A stretch of DNA of 64,000 nucleotides from an uncultured Prevotellaceae bacterium. Its GTDB lineage: Bacteria; Bacteroidota; Bacteroidia; Bacteroidales; Muribaculaceae. The number at the start of each line of letters is the position of its first letter. The stretch's first letter is position 1. Shown here piece by piece: positions 15,913 through 25,453 of the stretch. The position numbers were made by a program, and so were the translations under genes. The notes below the pieces were generated by a model that saw only the letters and a program-made list of their open reading frames with translations, was not told the DNA's origin and searched no databases. Location: the NCBI GenBank assembly GCA_946409635.1, contig CAMJXD010000001.1:1-64000 (forward strand). Direction: 5' to 3'.

Positions 15913-17493
15913 ATGTACACTCAAGAGAACGGATTCTACATCGCCCACGGGCCCGACGGGCCCATCAGCATCCTGGGCAATATGGCCAACCGCCACGGTT
16001 TGATCGCCGGAGCAACGGGTACGGGCAAGACGGTGACTCTGCAAGTCATCGCCGAGAGTTTCTGCAAAGCGGGCGTGCCATGCTTCATGGCCGACATGAA
16101 GGGGGACCTCTCGGGCATCAGCCAGCCCGGCAAGATGTCAGGCTTTATCGAGAAGAGGTTGCCCGAGTTCGGCATCCAGCAGGAGAGCCTCACCTTTGAA
16201 GGATGCCCGGTCAGGTTCTATGACGTCTATGGCGAACAGGGAACACCCATGAGAGCCACCATCGGCGAGATGGGTCCCGACTTGATGGCGCGCATCATGG
16301 GCCTGAACGATACCCAGACGGGCGTACTCAACATCCTGTACCGCATCCTCGACGACAAGGGCATCCTGCTCGACGACGTCAAGGACCTGCGGTCGGCCCT
16401 CGACTGGCTCTCACGCCACGCCAAGGAGTACACCACCCAGTATGGCAACGTGTCCACAGCCAGCATCGGCGCCATCCAGCGCGCCCTGCTGCACCTCGAG
16501 AACCAGGGGGCCGACAAGTTCTTCGGCATGCCCTCGTTTGACATCAACGACCTGATGGAAACCCGCGACGGTAAGGGTGTGCTCAGCGTTCTGGCCGCCG
16601 ACAAACTCATGATGCAGCCCAAACTCTATTCCACTTTCCTGCTGTGGCTGCTCAGCGAACTCTACAGCACGCTGCCCGAAGTCGGCGACCTCGAGAAGCC
16701 CAAGCTGATCTTCTTCTTTGACGAGGCCCACATGTTGTTCGAGGAAACCAGCAAGGCCCTCACCGATAAGATCGAACAGGTCATCAGGCTCATCCGCAGC
16801 AAGGGTGTGGGCATCTTCTTCATCTCGCAGCTCCCCACCGACATCCCCGACATCATCCTGGGGCAGCTGGGCAACCGGGTGCAGCATGCATTGAGGGCCT
16901 ACACGCCGCGTGACCAGAAGGCCGTGAAGGTGGCCGCCGAGACTTTCCGCGCCAATCCCGATTTCAAGACCGACGAGGCCATCACCCAGCTCGAGACAGG
17001 CGAGGCCCTGGTTTCATTCCTCGACGAGAAGGGCGCGCCAAGCGTCGTCCAGCGCGCCAAGGTGCTCTTCCCCTTGAGCCAGATTGGCGCCATCACCCAG
17101 GGGCAACGACTTGACATCATGAATGCCAACCGCGACATCAACGCCAAGTACCAAGAGGCGACCGATCGGGAAAGCGTCTTTGAGGTGTTCGCTCGTGAGG
17201 CCGAGGATGAGGCCAAGGCCGCCGAGGAGGCCGAAGCCGCTAAGCAGGCCGAGAAAGAGGAGAAGTCCAAGAAGAAAGAGAAGACCCTCTGGGACAAGAT
17301 CTGGAAATCGGTGGTAACGGCTGTCACCGCTACGCTGGCATCCATCGTGGGCAAGAAGGTATCAGACACCGTCACCGGAAAGAAGAGCAAGGACACCAGC
17401 ATCAAGGACGTGGCTGGCCGAGCTGCCAAAAATGCCACCAGCGCAGCCGGACGACAAATCCTGCGCGACATCCTGGGTAACATCGCCAAGTAA
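15913..17493 (+). CDS. HerA-like helicase/ATPase (DUF853 family)
   Basis: 526 residues. A P-loop ATPase of the FtsK/HerA superfamily: Walker A GATGTGKTVTLQ at about residues 33-44, Walker B KLIFFFDEAHMLFEE near 270, and an arginine/sensor-like segment (RSKGVGIFFISQ, PDIILGQLGNRVQHAL). The start MYTQENGFYIAHGP matches the family. The C-terminal about 100 residues are Lys/Ala/Glu-rich (predicted coiled coil, KKKEKTLWDKIWK), then a Ser/Thr-rich hydrophobic tail. HerA proteins act as hexameric DNA translocases, but the role of DUF853 proteins is not established. It has its own promoter and a downstream hairpin; no nuclease partner is adjacent. Confidence 0.88.
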   Translation: MYTQENGFYIAHGPDGPISILGNMANRHGLIAGATGTGKTVTLQVIAESFCKAGVPCFMADMKGDLSGISQPGKMSGFIEKRLPEFGIQQESLTFEGCPVRFYDVYGEQGTPMRATIGEMGPDLMARIMGLNDTQTGVLNILYRILDDKGILLDDVKDLRSALDWLSRHAKEYTTQYGNVSTASIGAIQRALLHLENQGADKFFGMPSFDINDLMETRDGKGVLSVLAADKLMMQPKLYSTFLLWLLSELYSTLPEVGDLEKPKLIFFFDEAHMLFEETSKALTDKIEQVIRLIRSKGVGIFFISQLPTDIPDIILGQLGNRVQHALRAYTPRDQKAVKVAAETFRANPDFKTDEAITQLETGEALVSFLDEKGAPSVVQRAKVLFPLSQIGAITQGQRLDIMNANRDINAKYQEATDRESVFEVFAREAEDEAKAAEEAEAAKQAEKEEKSKKKEKTLWDKIWKSVVTAVTATLASIVGKKVSDTVTGKKSKDTSIKDVAGRAAKNATSAAGRQILRDILGNIAK

Positions 17494-17832
17494 GTAACAC
17501 GACTGCGCCATTTCACACGCCACCACAAGTCTACCGGCCCTGGAAGGTTTTCCCTCCAGGGCCGGTGATGTTGTGTGCCTAGTGTCGTGGTTTGTTTCTC
17601 TATTTTTAAGTGCTCTTATTACAATGGTCGTTTGTTTCTCGATTTCACTCACGGGCTTGCCGGCCCCGCTTCCCACCATTCGATAGCAATGGTTTGAATT
17701 ATATTCAGGTATTGGAATGTTTTATTATTAATGTGCGGCAAAAGTCGTTGTATAAAAAATTATTTGATGGTGCAGCGACCGGCTAAGCCTTGTGAGTAAA
17801 TATTCAACATTATTACATAATCATTCTTTCTT
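17494..17832. other. Intergenic region between convergent genes
   Basis: No gene is seen. It holds the hairpin at 17533-17566 and two short imperfect direct copies of a GTCGTTTGTTTCTC-like sequence (about 17585 and 17629). Confidence 0.5.
17533..17566 (+). terminator. Hairpin downstream of the HerA-like gene
   Basis: A perfect 12-bp stem (ACCGGCCCTGGA / TCCAGGGCCGGT) lies 40 bp past the stop codon; no T-run follows. Confidence 0.6.
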
Positions 17833-18366
17833 TTATTGGGCCGGTTCAAACGCCTCAAACCGTCCGTCACTATAAAACACCATGATATTGACAACGCGAC
17901 GAGCCTCGGGGGCCGACGATCCGCGGCCACCGCGCGCGCTGATGTTGGTGCTGCGCATGATCGACTGGATAGCCTCGTTGACAGTCAACGGGGTAGCCAT
18001 CCGCTGTTGCGATCTTGCAGGCTGACGGTAGCCCACCTGGGCATCGTCGTCAAAGGATATCTCTCGCTGGGACATGTCATCAGTAGCATCAACAGCTCCT
18101 GAAGTCGACTGCACGTTGCTCTCCCCGGTGGCAGCTGCATTGCTGCCCGAGATGAGCATCTCGCCGTCACCAAACATCAGCCACATGATGTTCAACGAGG
18201 GATAAGCGCGATGGATCTTGGCAATCACCTCGTCACTCACTTTCTTGTTGCGGCCATTCAGCAACTGCGACAACGTGGGGCGAGGGATGTCACATGTATC
18301 GGCAAACTGGGAATTGCTGATCCCGGCCTGCTGAAGAAACATTTTTAGTCTCGATACAATATCCAT
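17833..18366 (-). CDS. XRE-family transcriptional regulator
   Basis: 177 residues. The N-terminal helix-turn-helix (about residues 1-65: MFLQQAGISNSQFADTCDIP, then RPTLSQLLNGRNKKVSDEVI and WLMFGDGEML) is of the type often found in Bacteroidales phage-repressor-like proteins. The centre (about 70-130) is low-complexity and probably disordered. The C-terminus (VVNIMVFYSDGRFEAFEP) is a short predicted beta unit common to this family. The target is unknown. The upstream region carries repeated CAAATTTAAAACGAA copies that may be its own operators. Confidence 0.85.
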   Translation of the reverse strand: MDIVSRLKMFLQQAGISNSQFADTCDIPRPTLSQLLNGRNKKVSDEVIAKIHRAYPSLNIMWLMFGDGEMLISGSNAAATGESNVQSTSGAVDATDDMSQREISFDDDAQVGYRQPARSQQRMATPLTVNEAIQSIMRSTNISARGGRGSSAPEARRVVNIMVFYSDGRFEAFEPAQ

Positions 18367-18514
18367 TTAAGAACAATTTTTACACTGCGCTCAAGTCGAT
18401 GAGAGACCCATCTTCCAGAGCAAAAAATTTTCTCGCTCAAAACTCCGATCAGGGAACACCCCAAAATCGGGCCCAAAATCAAAAATTCCGCTATTTGCGT
18501 TTTTTAATTTTGGG

Positions 18515-18580
18515 ATTGCAAATTTAAAACGAATTCTTGAACTGACCAAATTTAAAAACGAAAATTTTAAAATTTGCAAT
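18515..18580. repeat. Direct and inverted AT-rich repeats upstream of the XRE gene
   Basis: CAAATTTAAAACGAA occurs at 18519 and again (with one extra A) at 18547. ATTGCAAATTTAAAA at about 18516 is mirrored by TTTTAAAATTTGCAAT ending near 18580. The minus-strand reading of each copy also contains TAAATTTG, a -7-like box. This arrangement suits a promoter overlapped by regulator sites. Confidence 0.6.
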
Positions 18581-19815
18581 TATATTTTCCAAAAATCGGC
18601 AATTTTCAGACAATTGCAATCGCAAATGATAAATAATAAAGCACAACTTTATGTTATATATCTTAAATAGCTGATATATAGCGTGTTCGTTGTTTTAAAA
18701 TAGGACAGATTCACACAGGCACCGCGCAACATTCGATTTCATATAGCAACACTCGAGGTTTTTGTCATATTACATTGATTTTCAGCTATTTGTAGCATAG
18801 TTTAAAGAATGTTAATGCATAAATTTTATGCTTTTGCAAACTTTACAGGTGTAAATTTTGGTTTTCTAAACCTTAAGCACAATTGCAAACACCCGATCGG
18901 ACCCAAAAACCGCCGATTTCGTTCCCCACCCCAGCGTTTGAAATTGCAAACATTGGGGTGTTTCCGAAGCCGAACTCAGCGTTGGTAAAATACCATTTTT
19001 GGTTTTCTGGATGCTCAACTCGATTTCCTTGCGATTTTTTCCACCACACCCTATTTCGTCCCAGAAAATAGCATTTTGGCTAAATCTAGAGCAGTATTGA
19101 ACTTTCCATTTATTGACAACAAGCTAGTATTAATCGCATGTTGCAATACTATTTATAGGTCAAAAAAGGCCCTGTTAAACTAGGCCAAAAAAATGTATTT
19201 TGGGCCAAAATCCTCCATTTTCCCGATTTTGGCTTAAAAACCGGGAAAAATAGCCGAAATTCGACTTTTTGACCATTTTTTGCCTGGATCGGCTCGGTAG
19301 GCTTCGGATGCCTTCTCGCCCACTCCACAAGCAATTAAGTCCAAAAATGAGCCCCTGGCCGACGCTCATTTCTACAATTTTTGATGGGCGGCACATGGGG
19401 CCTGAAGCACACATCAGCCCCCCAAAAGCGAAATTATCTGGACCAAAATCGGTGCAATTTTTCAAAACGGCTGCCTTCACCCCACTCCACAGTCCAGAAA
19501 AACGCGCCTGCAGCAGGTCATCAACATCCACAAAATCGTCCCCTGGCTTGACCCGAAATCTTCATCCCACATCGGTTGCTCATGGCATCATCCAGAACAT
19601 CTCGACAAGTTCACGACATGATCGACGCCAGCACCACCCACATCTTCTCCCCCGCGAGTTATGACTCCTGGCATCCATGCCACCCTGGCGACTACCCTCC
19701 CCAATCGTGTTCTTGGCCATGCCATGCACCAATCGATGCGGTCGATATCAGTCCCCCATCCCTCACCACAATCATTACGGGTGGATGCAATTGGCCCGGC
19801 ATGGATATACATCCA

Positions 19816-19852
19816 GCGAGGGAACATCCCGAAAATCGGGATATCCCCTCGC
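19816..19852. terminator. Strong hairpin downstream of uvrA
   Basis: GCGAGGG-AAC-ATCCCGA, loop AAA, TCGGGAT-ATC-CCCTCGC forms two 7-bp stems separated by a 3x3 internal loop. It lies 65 bp past the uvrA stop; a T-rich tract follows only on the plus strand. Confidence 0.6.
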
Positions 19853-19916
19853 GACTAATTTTTACATAAATATCCGTATCTTTTTTTTCCTGAACTCGCT
19901 ATCCTTGGCCCGAAAA

Positions 19917-22751
19917 TCAGGCCTCAAGTTCTGGCTTGAGAAAACGCGCCGTCACCGAACGACTTGATTCAGCCACCTGCTCGGGGGTGCCACAGGCCAC
20001 GACCTGTCCCCCGCCCCGTCCGCCTTCGGGGCCCATGTCAATGATGTAGTCGGCACTCTTGATCACGTCCAGATTGTGCTCGATAACAATCACCGTGTTG
20101 CCTTTGTCGACTAGACGGTTGAGCACACCCAGCAGCACCTTGATGTCCTCAAAGTGCAGACCCGTCGTCGGCTCATCCAGGATATAGACGGTCTTGCCGG
20201 TGTCCTTCTTGGCAAGTTCACACGCCAGCTTCACGCGCTGGCACTCGCCGCCCGAGAGCGTGCTCGAGGGTTGCCCCAGCTTGATGTAACCCAGCCCCAC
20301 ATCCTGCAGGACCTTGATCTTGCGCAAGATCGACGGGACGGCTTCAAAGAATTCCACGGCCTGGTTGATGGTCATGTCCAGCACGTCGGCAATCGACTTG
20401 CCCTTGAACTTGACCTCCAGCGTCTCGCGGTTGTAGCGCTTGCCGCCGCACTCCTCACAGGGGACAAGCACGTCGGGCAGGAAGTTCATCTCCACGGCCT
20501 TGTAGCCGTTGCCGTTGCACACCTCACAGCGCCCACCGCCCGTGTTAAACGAGAATCGGCCAGGCTTGTAGGCTCTGATCTTGGACTCGGGCAGGTTGAC
20601 AAACAGGTTGCGGATGTCGGTAAACACGCCGGTGTAGGTGGCGGCATTGGACCGTGGTGTGCGGCCCAGCGGGGCCTGGTCTACGGTGACCACCTTGTCG
20701 ACATGCTCCAGTCCGCTCACTGTGTCATAGGGCATGGGTGCCTGGTGTGACCGATACAGTTTCTGGCTCAGGATGGGTTGCAAGGTGGCATTGATCAGCG
20801 TTGACTTGCCACTGCCGCTCACGCCGGTGACACAGATGAAGCACCCGAGCGGCAGGTCCACATCCACGCCCTTGAGGTTGTTGCCGCGGCAACCGGTCAG
20901 GCTCAGCAGCTTGCCGTTGCCGGCGCGGCGATGGTCAGGCACGGCAATGGTGCGCGTGCCGTTCAGGTAATCGGCGGTGAGGGTGTGCTGCTCAAGCAAC
21001 TGCTGCGGTGTGCCGGCAAACACCACATGTCCACCCTTGCGGCCGGCCATGGGGCCGATGTCGATGACATAGTCGGCCTGCAGCATCATCTCCTTGTCAT
21101 GCTCCACGACCAGGATGGTGTTTCCATCATCGCGCAGGGTCTTCAACGAGTCAATCAGCCGCTGGTTGTCGCGCTGGTGCAGGCCTATCGACGGCTCGTC
21201 GAGAATATAGAGCACATTGACCAGGCGGGAACCAATCTGGGTAGCCAGGCGTATGCGCTGGCTCTCGCCGCCCGACAGCGAAGCCGAGTTGCGGTTGAGC
21301 GACATGTAGTCCAGCCCCACCTCGAGCAGGAAGCTCAGGCGGGAATCGATTTCCTTGACAATCTCGCGAGCGATTTCCCACTGCACGGGCGTGAGGTGAT
21401 TGTGCAAGTCCTGGATCCAGTCACGCAGCTCGCTGATGTCCATTGCGGCCAGCTCGGCAATGTTCTTGCCGTTGAGCTTGAAGTGGAGTGCCTCGCGGTT
21501 GAGGCGAGCGCCGCCACACTCGGGACAGGTGGCGCGCGAGAAGAACTGGCCGGCCCACTTCTGGGCAGCGCTCGACGCGGTCTCGTCCTGCTGCATCTCG
21601 ATATACTTCACAACTCCGTCAAACGACAAGAAGTAGTTGCTCGTCGACAAGGTCTCGGTGCGCAGGTTCAGCCGTTCGGCACTGCCATTCAGGATGTCGC
21701 TCAAGGCCTCCTCGGGCAACTCGCTCAGCGGCGTGTCGAGCGTGCAGCCATATTTCTCGCAGATGGCTTGCAGCTGCCAGAATATCTGCACATTCTTGTA
21801 CTTGCCCAGCGGCTCGATACCGCCGGCGCGAATGCTCAGGCTCATGTCGGGCATGATCTTCTCGCGGTCGATCAGGTTGACATAGCCCAGGCCCTTGCAA
21901 TGGGGGCAGGCCCCAAGCGGCGAGTTGAACGAGAAGTTGTGGGGAGCAGGCTCCATATATGACAGTCCGGTAGCAGGATCCATCAGCGAGCGGCTGTAGT
22001 AGCCCACCTCGTCGGTCTCGGCATCCAGTATCATCAGCTGGCCATTGCCTTGCTTGAAGGCCAGGTCAACGGTGTCGGCCAGCCGCTTGCCGTCCTTGTC
22101 GGCGACCTTCAGCCGGTCAACCACCAGCTCCACGCTGTGGTTGACATAGCGGTCAAGCTTCATGCCGAAGGTGATCTCGCGCAACGCGCCGTCGACACGC
22201 ACATTGATGTAGCCCTTCTTGCGCAGGTTCTCAAACAGGTCCTTGTAATGACCCTTGCGGTTCTTGACCAGCGGCGCCAGGATATAGATGCGGTGACCCT
22301 GATAACGGTCCATGATCAGACTCAGGATCTTGTCGATGGTGTATTTCACCATGCGTTCCCCCGATAGATAGGAGTAGGCATCGGCAGCACGGGCATACAG
22401 CAGGCGCAGGTAGTCATAGACCTCGGTCGTCGTGCCCACGGTGCTGCGGGGATTGCGGTTCACGGTCTTCTGGCCTATCGAGATCACGGGGCACAGCCCT
22501 GAGATCTTGTCCACGTTGGGACGCTCGAGCATGCCCATCATGTTGCGGGCATAGGATGAGAACGTCTCCAGATACCGTCGTTGACCCTCGGCAAACACGG
22601 TGTCAAACGCCAGCGACGACTTGCCGCTGCCGCTCAGGCCCGTGACCACGGTCAACTGGTAGTGAGGAATTTCCACATCTATGTTCTTGAGGTTGTGGAC
22701 GCGTGCACCCAGCACTTCAACGCTGTCAATATCATGCCCGTTAAGTTTCAT
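19917..22751 (-). CDS. uvrA: UvrABC excinuclease subunit A
   Basis: Damage-recognition ATPase of nucleotide excision repair, which loads UvrB on lesions. The 944-residue length is normal. Two ABC ATPase modules are complete: Walker A GLSGSGKSSLAF near residue 35 and GVSGSGKSTLIN near 640, with signatures LSGGESQRIRLA and LSGGECQRVKLA and Walker B LDEPSIGLH and LDEPTTGLH. Cysteine motifs for zinc are visible (CPHCKGLG, CPECGGARLN, CEVCNGNGY with CEECGGKRYN). It lies 63 bp after the lytic transglycosylase gene on the same strand and may be co-transcribed with it. Confidence 0.98.
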   Translation of the reverse strand: MKLNGHDIDSVEVLGARVHNLKNIDVEIPHYQLTVVTGLSGSGKSSLAFDTVFAEGQRRYLETFSSYARNMMGMLERPNVDKISGLCPVISIGQKTVNRNPRSTVGTTTEVYDYLRLLYARAADAYSYLSGERMVKYTIDKILSLIMDRYQGHRIYILAPLVKNRKGHYKDLFENLRKKGYINVRVDGALREITFGMKLDRYVNHSVELVVDRLKVADKDGKRLADTVDLAFKQGNGQLMILDAETDEVGYYSRSLMDPATGLSYMEPAPHNFSFNSPLGACPHCKGLGYVNLIDREKIMPDMSLSIRAGGIEPLGKYKNVQIFWQLQAICEKYGCTLDTPLSELPEEALSDILNGSAERLNLRTETLSTSNYFLSFDGVVKYIEMQQDETASSAAQKWAGQFFSRATCPECGGARLNREALHFKLNGKNIAELAAMDISELRDWIQDLHNHLTPVQWEIAREIVKEIDSRLSFLLEVGLDYMSLNRNSASLSGGESQRIRLATQIGSRLVNVLYILDEPSIGLHQRDNQRLIDSLKTLRDDGNTILVVEHDKEMMLQADYVIDIGPMAGRKGGHVVFAGTPQQLLEQHTLTADYLNGTRTIAVPDHRRAGNGKLLSLTGCRGNNLKGVDVDLPLGCFICVTGVSGSGKSTLINATLQPILSQKLYRSHQAPMPYDTVSGLEHVDKVVTVDQAPLGRTPRSNAATYTGVFTDIRNLFVNLPESKIRAYKPGRFSFNTGGGRCEVCNGNGYKAVEMNFLPDVLVPCEECGGKRYNRETLEVKFKGKSIADVLDMTINQAVEFFEAVPSILRKIKVLQDVGLGYIKLGQPSSTLSGGECQRVKLACELAKKDTGKTVYILDEPTTGLHFEDIKVLLGVLNRLVDKGNTVIVIEHNLDVIKSADYIIDMGPEGGRGGGQVVACGTPEQVAESSRSVTARFLKPELEA

Positions 22752-22814
22752 CTGTCCTTGGTTTTCAGGTTCACTTGTTCAGCCAGAATACCCTTCTCTA
22801 GCTTATTGAATAAT

Positions 22815-23780
22815 TTAGTCTACGACCCAGTCCTTGTTATACACGCTATAGGTGCGCTTGCTGCGATACAGCTCGCTGCCCCTGGGGACGCGCACCTTGT
22901 AGGTCTTGCCGCCGGCATTGGTCAGCTTGTTCGACCGGATCCATGGATTAGCCTCTCGCAGCTGGGCATAGGTAATACCCTTGTCCTTGGCCCAGTCCAC
23001 CCAGCTGGCGACTGATCCCGCCACATCCACGGTCGTGTAGGCAACGGGCTGGTACAGGTTCTTGCGCGAGAAACGGTAGCCATAGCGCTTGGGAGACTCC
23101 ATCACCAGCTTGTAGGCGATGATGCGGAACACATATCGTGACGTCTCTTGCACCAGATACAGGTCGAAGGAGTTATCAACCTTCTGCTTGGACAACTCGT
23201 TGCTGATGCGTTGCATTCCGGCGTTGTAACTCGCAGCCACTGTCGGCCAGTGGCCATATTTCTTGTAGGCGGCCTTCAGGTACTTGCATGCCGCTACGGT
23301 CGATTTCTCAGGGTCATAGCGCTCGTCGACCTCGTCACTCACCTCCAGGCCGTAGTCGCGGGCCGTGCCGGCGAGCAGCTGCCACAGGCCAGCCGCCTTG
23401 GCGCTGGAGTAGGCGTTATAGTCCATCGAGCTCTCGGTCACGGCCAGATACAGGAAGTCAAGCGGGACACCCTGCTCCTTCAAAATCTTGGACATCGCAG
23501 GAAAATATCGGTTAGCGCGCTTGAAGCACAGCTCGGTAGTCGTCTGGCCATAGATAATGCCGGTCAACTCGCGATCCAGACGCTCGGCCATGTCCAGACG
23601 GTCAAAACTCACCTTCTCGCCGCCAAAGGTCACGCTCATCGGTATGTCAGGACTTGCCGTCGTGCTGAACACGGGCGATGTCCCCGTTGCCGCGCCCTTG
23701 CTGTACTCTGGCTTGAGCTGAGCCTGGGATGCGGCCGTCGATGCCATCACCATGATGGCTAGCAGTATCATCTTCTTCAT
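22815..23780 (-). CDS. Membrane-bound/periplasmic lytic transglycosylase (MltD/Slt-like)
   Basis: 321 residues with a signal peptide (MKKMILLAIMVMASTAASQAQ). The transglycosylase SLT domain spans about residues 85-240: the catalytic Glu is in LAVTESSMDYNA, followed by AAGLWQLLAGTARDYGL and the NAGMQRI segment typical of the fold (AAGxxQ and AYNAG-type motifs). The C-terminal 70 residues contain a LysM-like stretch (VDWAKDKGITYAQLREANPWI with KTYKVRVP). It cleaves peptidoglycan to 1,6-anhydromuropeptides during wall turnover. An AATTGCGGC/GCCGCAATT hairpin lies in its leader. Confidence 0.9.
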   Translation of the reverse strand: MKKMILLAIMVMASTAASQAQLKPEYSKGAATGTSPVFSTTASPDIPMSVTFGGEKVSFDRLDMAERLDRELTGIIYGQTTTELCFKRANRYFPAMSKILKEQGVPLDFLYLAVTESSMDYNAYSSAKAAGLWQLLAGTARDYGLEVSDEVDERYDPEKSTVAACKYLKAAYKKYGHWPTVAASYNAGMQRISNELSKQKVDNSFDLYLVQETSRYVFRIIAYKLVMESPKRYGYRFSRKNLYQPVAYTTVDVAGSVASWVDWAKDKGITYAQLREANPWIRSNKLTNAGGKTYKVRVPRGSELYRSKRTYSVYNKDWVVD

Positions 23781-23810
23781 CTCACTTCTCTTGTCATCTA
23801 TAAATCGACA

Positions 23811-23832
23811 AATTGCGGCAATCGCCGCAATT
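23811..23832 (-). terminator. Perfect hairpin between the T9SS-type gene and the transglycosylase gene
   Basis: A 9-bp perfect stem AATTGCGGC / GCCGCAATT with a 4-nt loop, 66 bp past the upstream stop and 31 bp before the next start. It could be a terminator for the upstream gene or a leader/operator structure of the downstream one. Confidence 0.5.
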
Positions 23833-23897
23833 CTATTGGTTAGTGTTCTCTATCAACTGGAGTATCAAGCAGATAACATACTCATCACTTAAAATCA

Positions 23898-25271
23898 TTA
23901 AGGGATGGTTCCGCCTCCGCTGCTGGCACCCTTCTTGTAGTGCAGGATGTTGATATCGCCGCGTTTCTTGTATTTCTTGCCGTCGCTGCCCGTGGCAGTG
24001 ATTACATAGTAGTATACACCCGGGTCAACGAGCCGTCCGTTATACGTGCCGTCCCAGCCTCCATCGGGGTCGGTGAACTCATACACCAGCGTGCCCCATC
24101 GGTTGAAGATCCAGCAATGGAATTCCAGCAACGACTTGTGCGACACTTTCCACACATCGTTGATTTCATCTTTCACCGTCGGCGAGAACACATTGGGCAG
24201 TCGCCCGTCTGAGCCGCCCAGCTCACTCTCACTCACATTGATACGGTAGGTGTCGCCATAGGCCTCACAACTGCCGTCGGCATTGGCTACCTTGTAGCGC
24301 ATGTAGAAGGTGCCTGATTCGATAAAGGTGTAATCCACCTCATCCTGATTATATTGTAGGATAACATTCTCAAAGTTCTCGTCAAGGGCCATTTCCCAGA
24401 TGCGGTACACAACGCCATCGGTGGGATAACCGGTAAACACGATGTGGGCTGGAGCCGAGCCACCCAGCTCGCCGTCCTGACTGCTCCCGTCATCATCGTC
24501 ATCATCATCGCCTTCGTCCTGACCGTCCTGCACGGCCTTGGAACCACAGTTCACGGCTTGAGTCACGAAAACATCACTCTTTTTAGGCTCTCCTTGCAGG
24601 CCCCATTCCTCCAGAAAACGGTCGCCGCTCAATGTGAATACCGTGTTGCACAGCGGCTGGTCTATCCTGATGGGGTCGTCCAGGCTCTCAAAGGTCTCTA
24701 CCACCGGTTTCTGGAACCAGTCACCTTTTTCTTCCCTGTCCAGCGTATTGTATGACAGCTTGATCTGGCGGTCCAGTATCTCAATTTGCCCGTTATAGGT
24801 GTACGTTATCTTGGGTGCAGTGCCATCAATACTGAACGACAACAGGCTGCACGGTGTGTCATTGACAACGGATATACCATTCAGCGTCATGTAGTAGTCG
24901 GCATAATTCACTACCCACAGGTAGGTGCGGTCGGTACCTTCCTCGATGATGTAGCCCCTGTTGGGAATCACCTGGTCGAGCGTGGTCTCTATTCCGTTCC
25001 ATTTCACTCCTGGAATGACTTCGGGATAGGCGCCACCGCGCATGTCATAGCTATACCACACGGCGGGTTCACCGGTCGTCGACGGGAACGTCATCCCCAC
25101 CCCATCGGTGTCATAGACAACATACACCTTCATATTCTTGCCTACGCTGGTGATGATATCGGTCGTAACCTCAATGGGACGATACTGTCCCACATGGGTA
25201 AAACTCACCTGGCCTGTCGCCGACAACAAAGCCAGCGCAGCCGCCATGAGCGTAATGATTCTCTTGTTCAT
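23898..25271 (-). CDS. Secreted protein with gliding-motility-type C-terminal (CHU_C) sorting domain
   Basis: 457 residues from ATG 25271 (the track start upstream is GTG), with a signal peptide (MNKRIITLMAAALALLSATGQ). The middle contains an Asp-rich linker (DEGDDDDDDDGSS, about residue 265) between two beta-sandwich-like regions. The last about 90 residues fit the gliding motility-associated C-terminal domain: LPNVFSPTVKDEINDVWKV, then FHCWIFNRWGTLVYEF, GWDGTYNGRLVDPGVYYYVI. Such domains direct export by the type IX secretion system. A PorG-like gene at 53046 is consistent with a T9SS in this organism. The cargo function is unknown. Confidence 0.85.
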   Translation of the reverse strand: MNKRIITLMAAALALLSATGQVSFTHVGQYRPIEVTTDIITSVGKNMKVYVVYDTDGVGMTFPSTTGEPAVWYSYDMRGGAYPEVIPGVKWNGIETTLDQVIPNRGYIIEEGTDRTYLWVVNYADYYMTLNGISVVNDTPCSLLSFSIDGTAPKITYTYNGQIEILDRQIKLSYNTLDREEKGDWFQKPVVETFESLDDPIRIDQPLCNTVFTLSGDRFLEEWGLQGEPKKSDVFVTQAVNCGSKAVQDGQDEGDDDDDDDGSSQDGELGGSAPAHIVFTGYPTDGVVYRIWEMALDENFENVILQYNQDEVDYTFIESGTFYMRYKVANADGSCEAYGDTYRINVSESELGGSDGRLPNVFSPTVKDEINDVWKVSHKSLLEFHCWIFNRWGTLVYEFTDPDGGWDGTYNGRLVDPGVYYYVITATGSDGKKYKKRGDINILHYKKGASSGGGTIP

Positions 25272-25394
25272 AGTGCGCACTCAATATCTGTTTACATGTT
25301 ATATAACGTGAACTGGCCCTCGGTTATTGCAACAAGCGGCTACTGTTTTTACAAAAAGACGACGCCGCACGATGGCCATGTCATGGGATTGAGC

Positions 25395-25402
25395 TACCTT
25401 TG
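25395..25402 (+). promoter_or_regulatory. -7 box of the C_GCAxxG_C_C gene
   Basis: TACCTTTG, 52 bp before the ATG at 25454. Confidence 0.6.
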
Positions 25403-25453
25403 CATCAACATTAATCACACATTATAATATAATAAACATAACTATCTCACGTA

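Larger units (their letters stand above)
18367..19916. other. 1.55-kb gene-free island with dispersed short motifs
   Basis: Between uvrA (ends 19917) and the XRE gene (starts 18366), both on the minus strand, I find no credible gene; the track ORFs here have no domains. The first two-thirds is AT-rich, the last third (about 19270-19860) C-rich on the plus strand. ATTGCAAA/TTTGCAAT words recur near 18515, 18574, 18611, 18881 and 18942. CCAAAATCGG-like words recur in both orientations near 18462, 18588, 19204, 19225, 19442 and 19832. Hairpins sit at 18927-18960 (CACCCCA / TGGGGTG plus GTTTG / CAAAC) and 19816-19852. Possible explanations are a decayed insertion, a large regulatory region or an undescribed RNA. 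Confidence 0.6.

Noticed and set aside
19175-19531. 118-aa ORF and smaller ORFs in the 18367-19916 island
   Set aside because: Unnatural composition, no domains, no promoter in place; more likely chance frames in a non-coding stretch.
18367-19916. Replication origin or terminus in the gene-free island
   Set aside because: I find no cluster of DnaA boxes (TTATCCACA type) and no dif-like site that I can recognise; neighbouring genes give no support.
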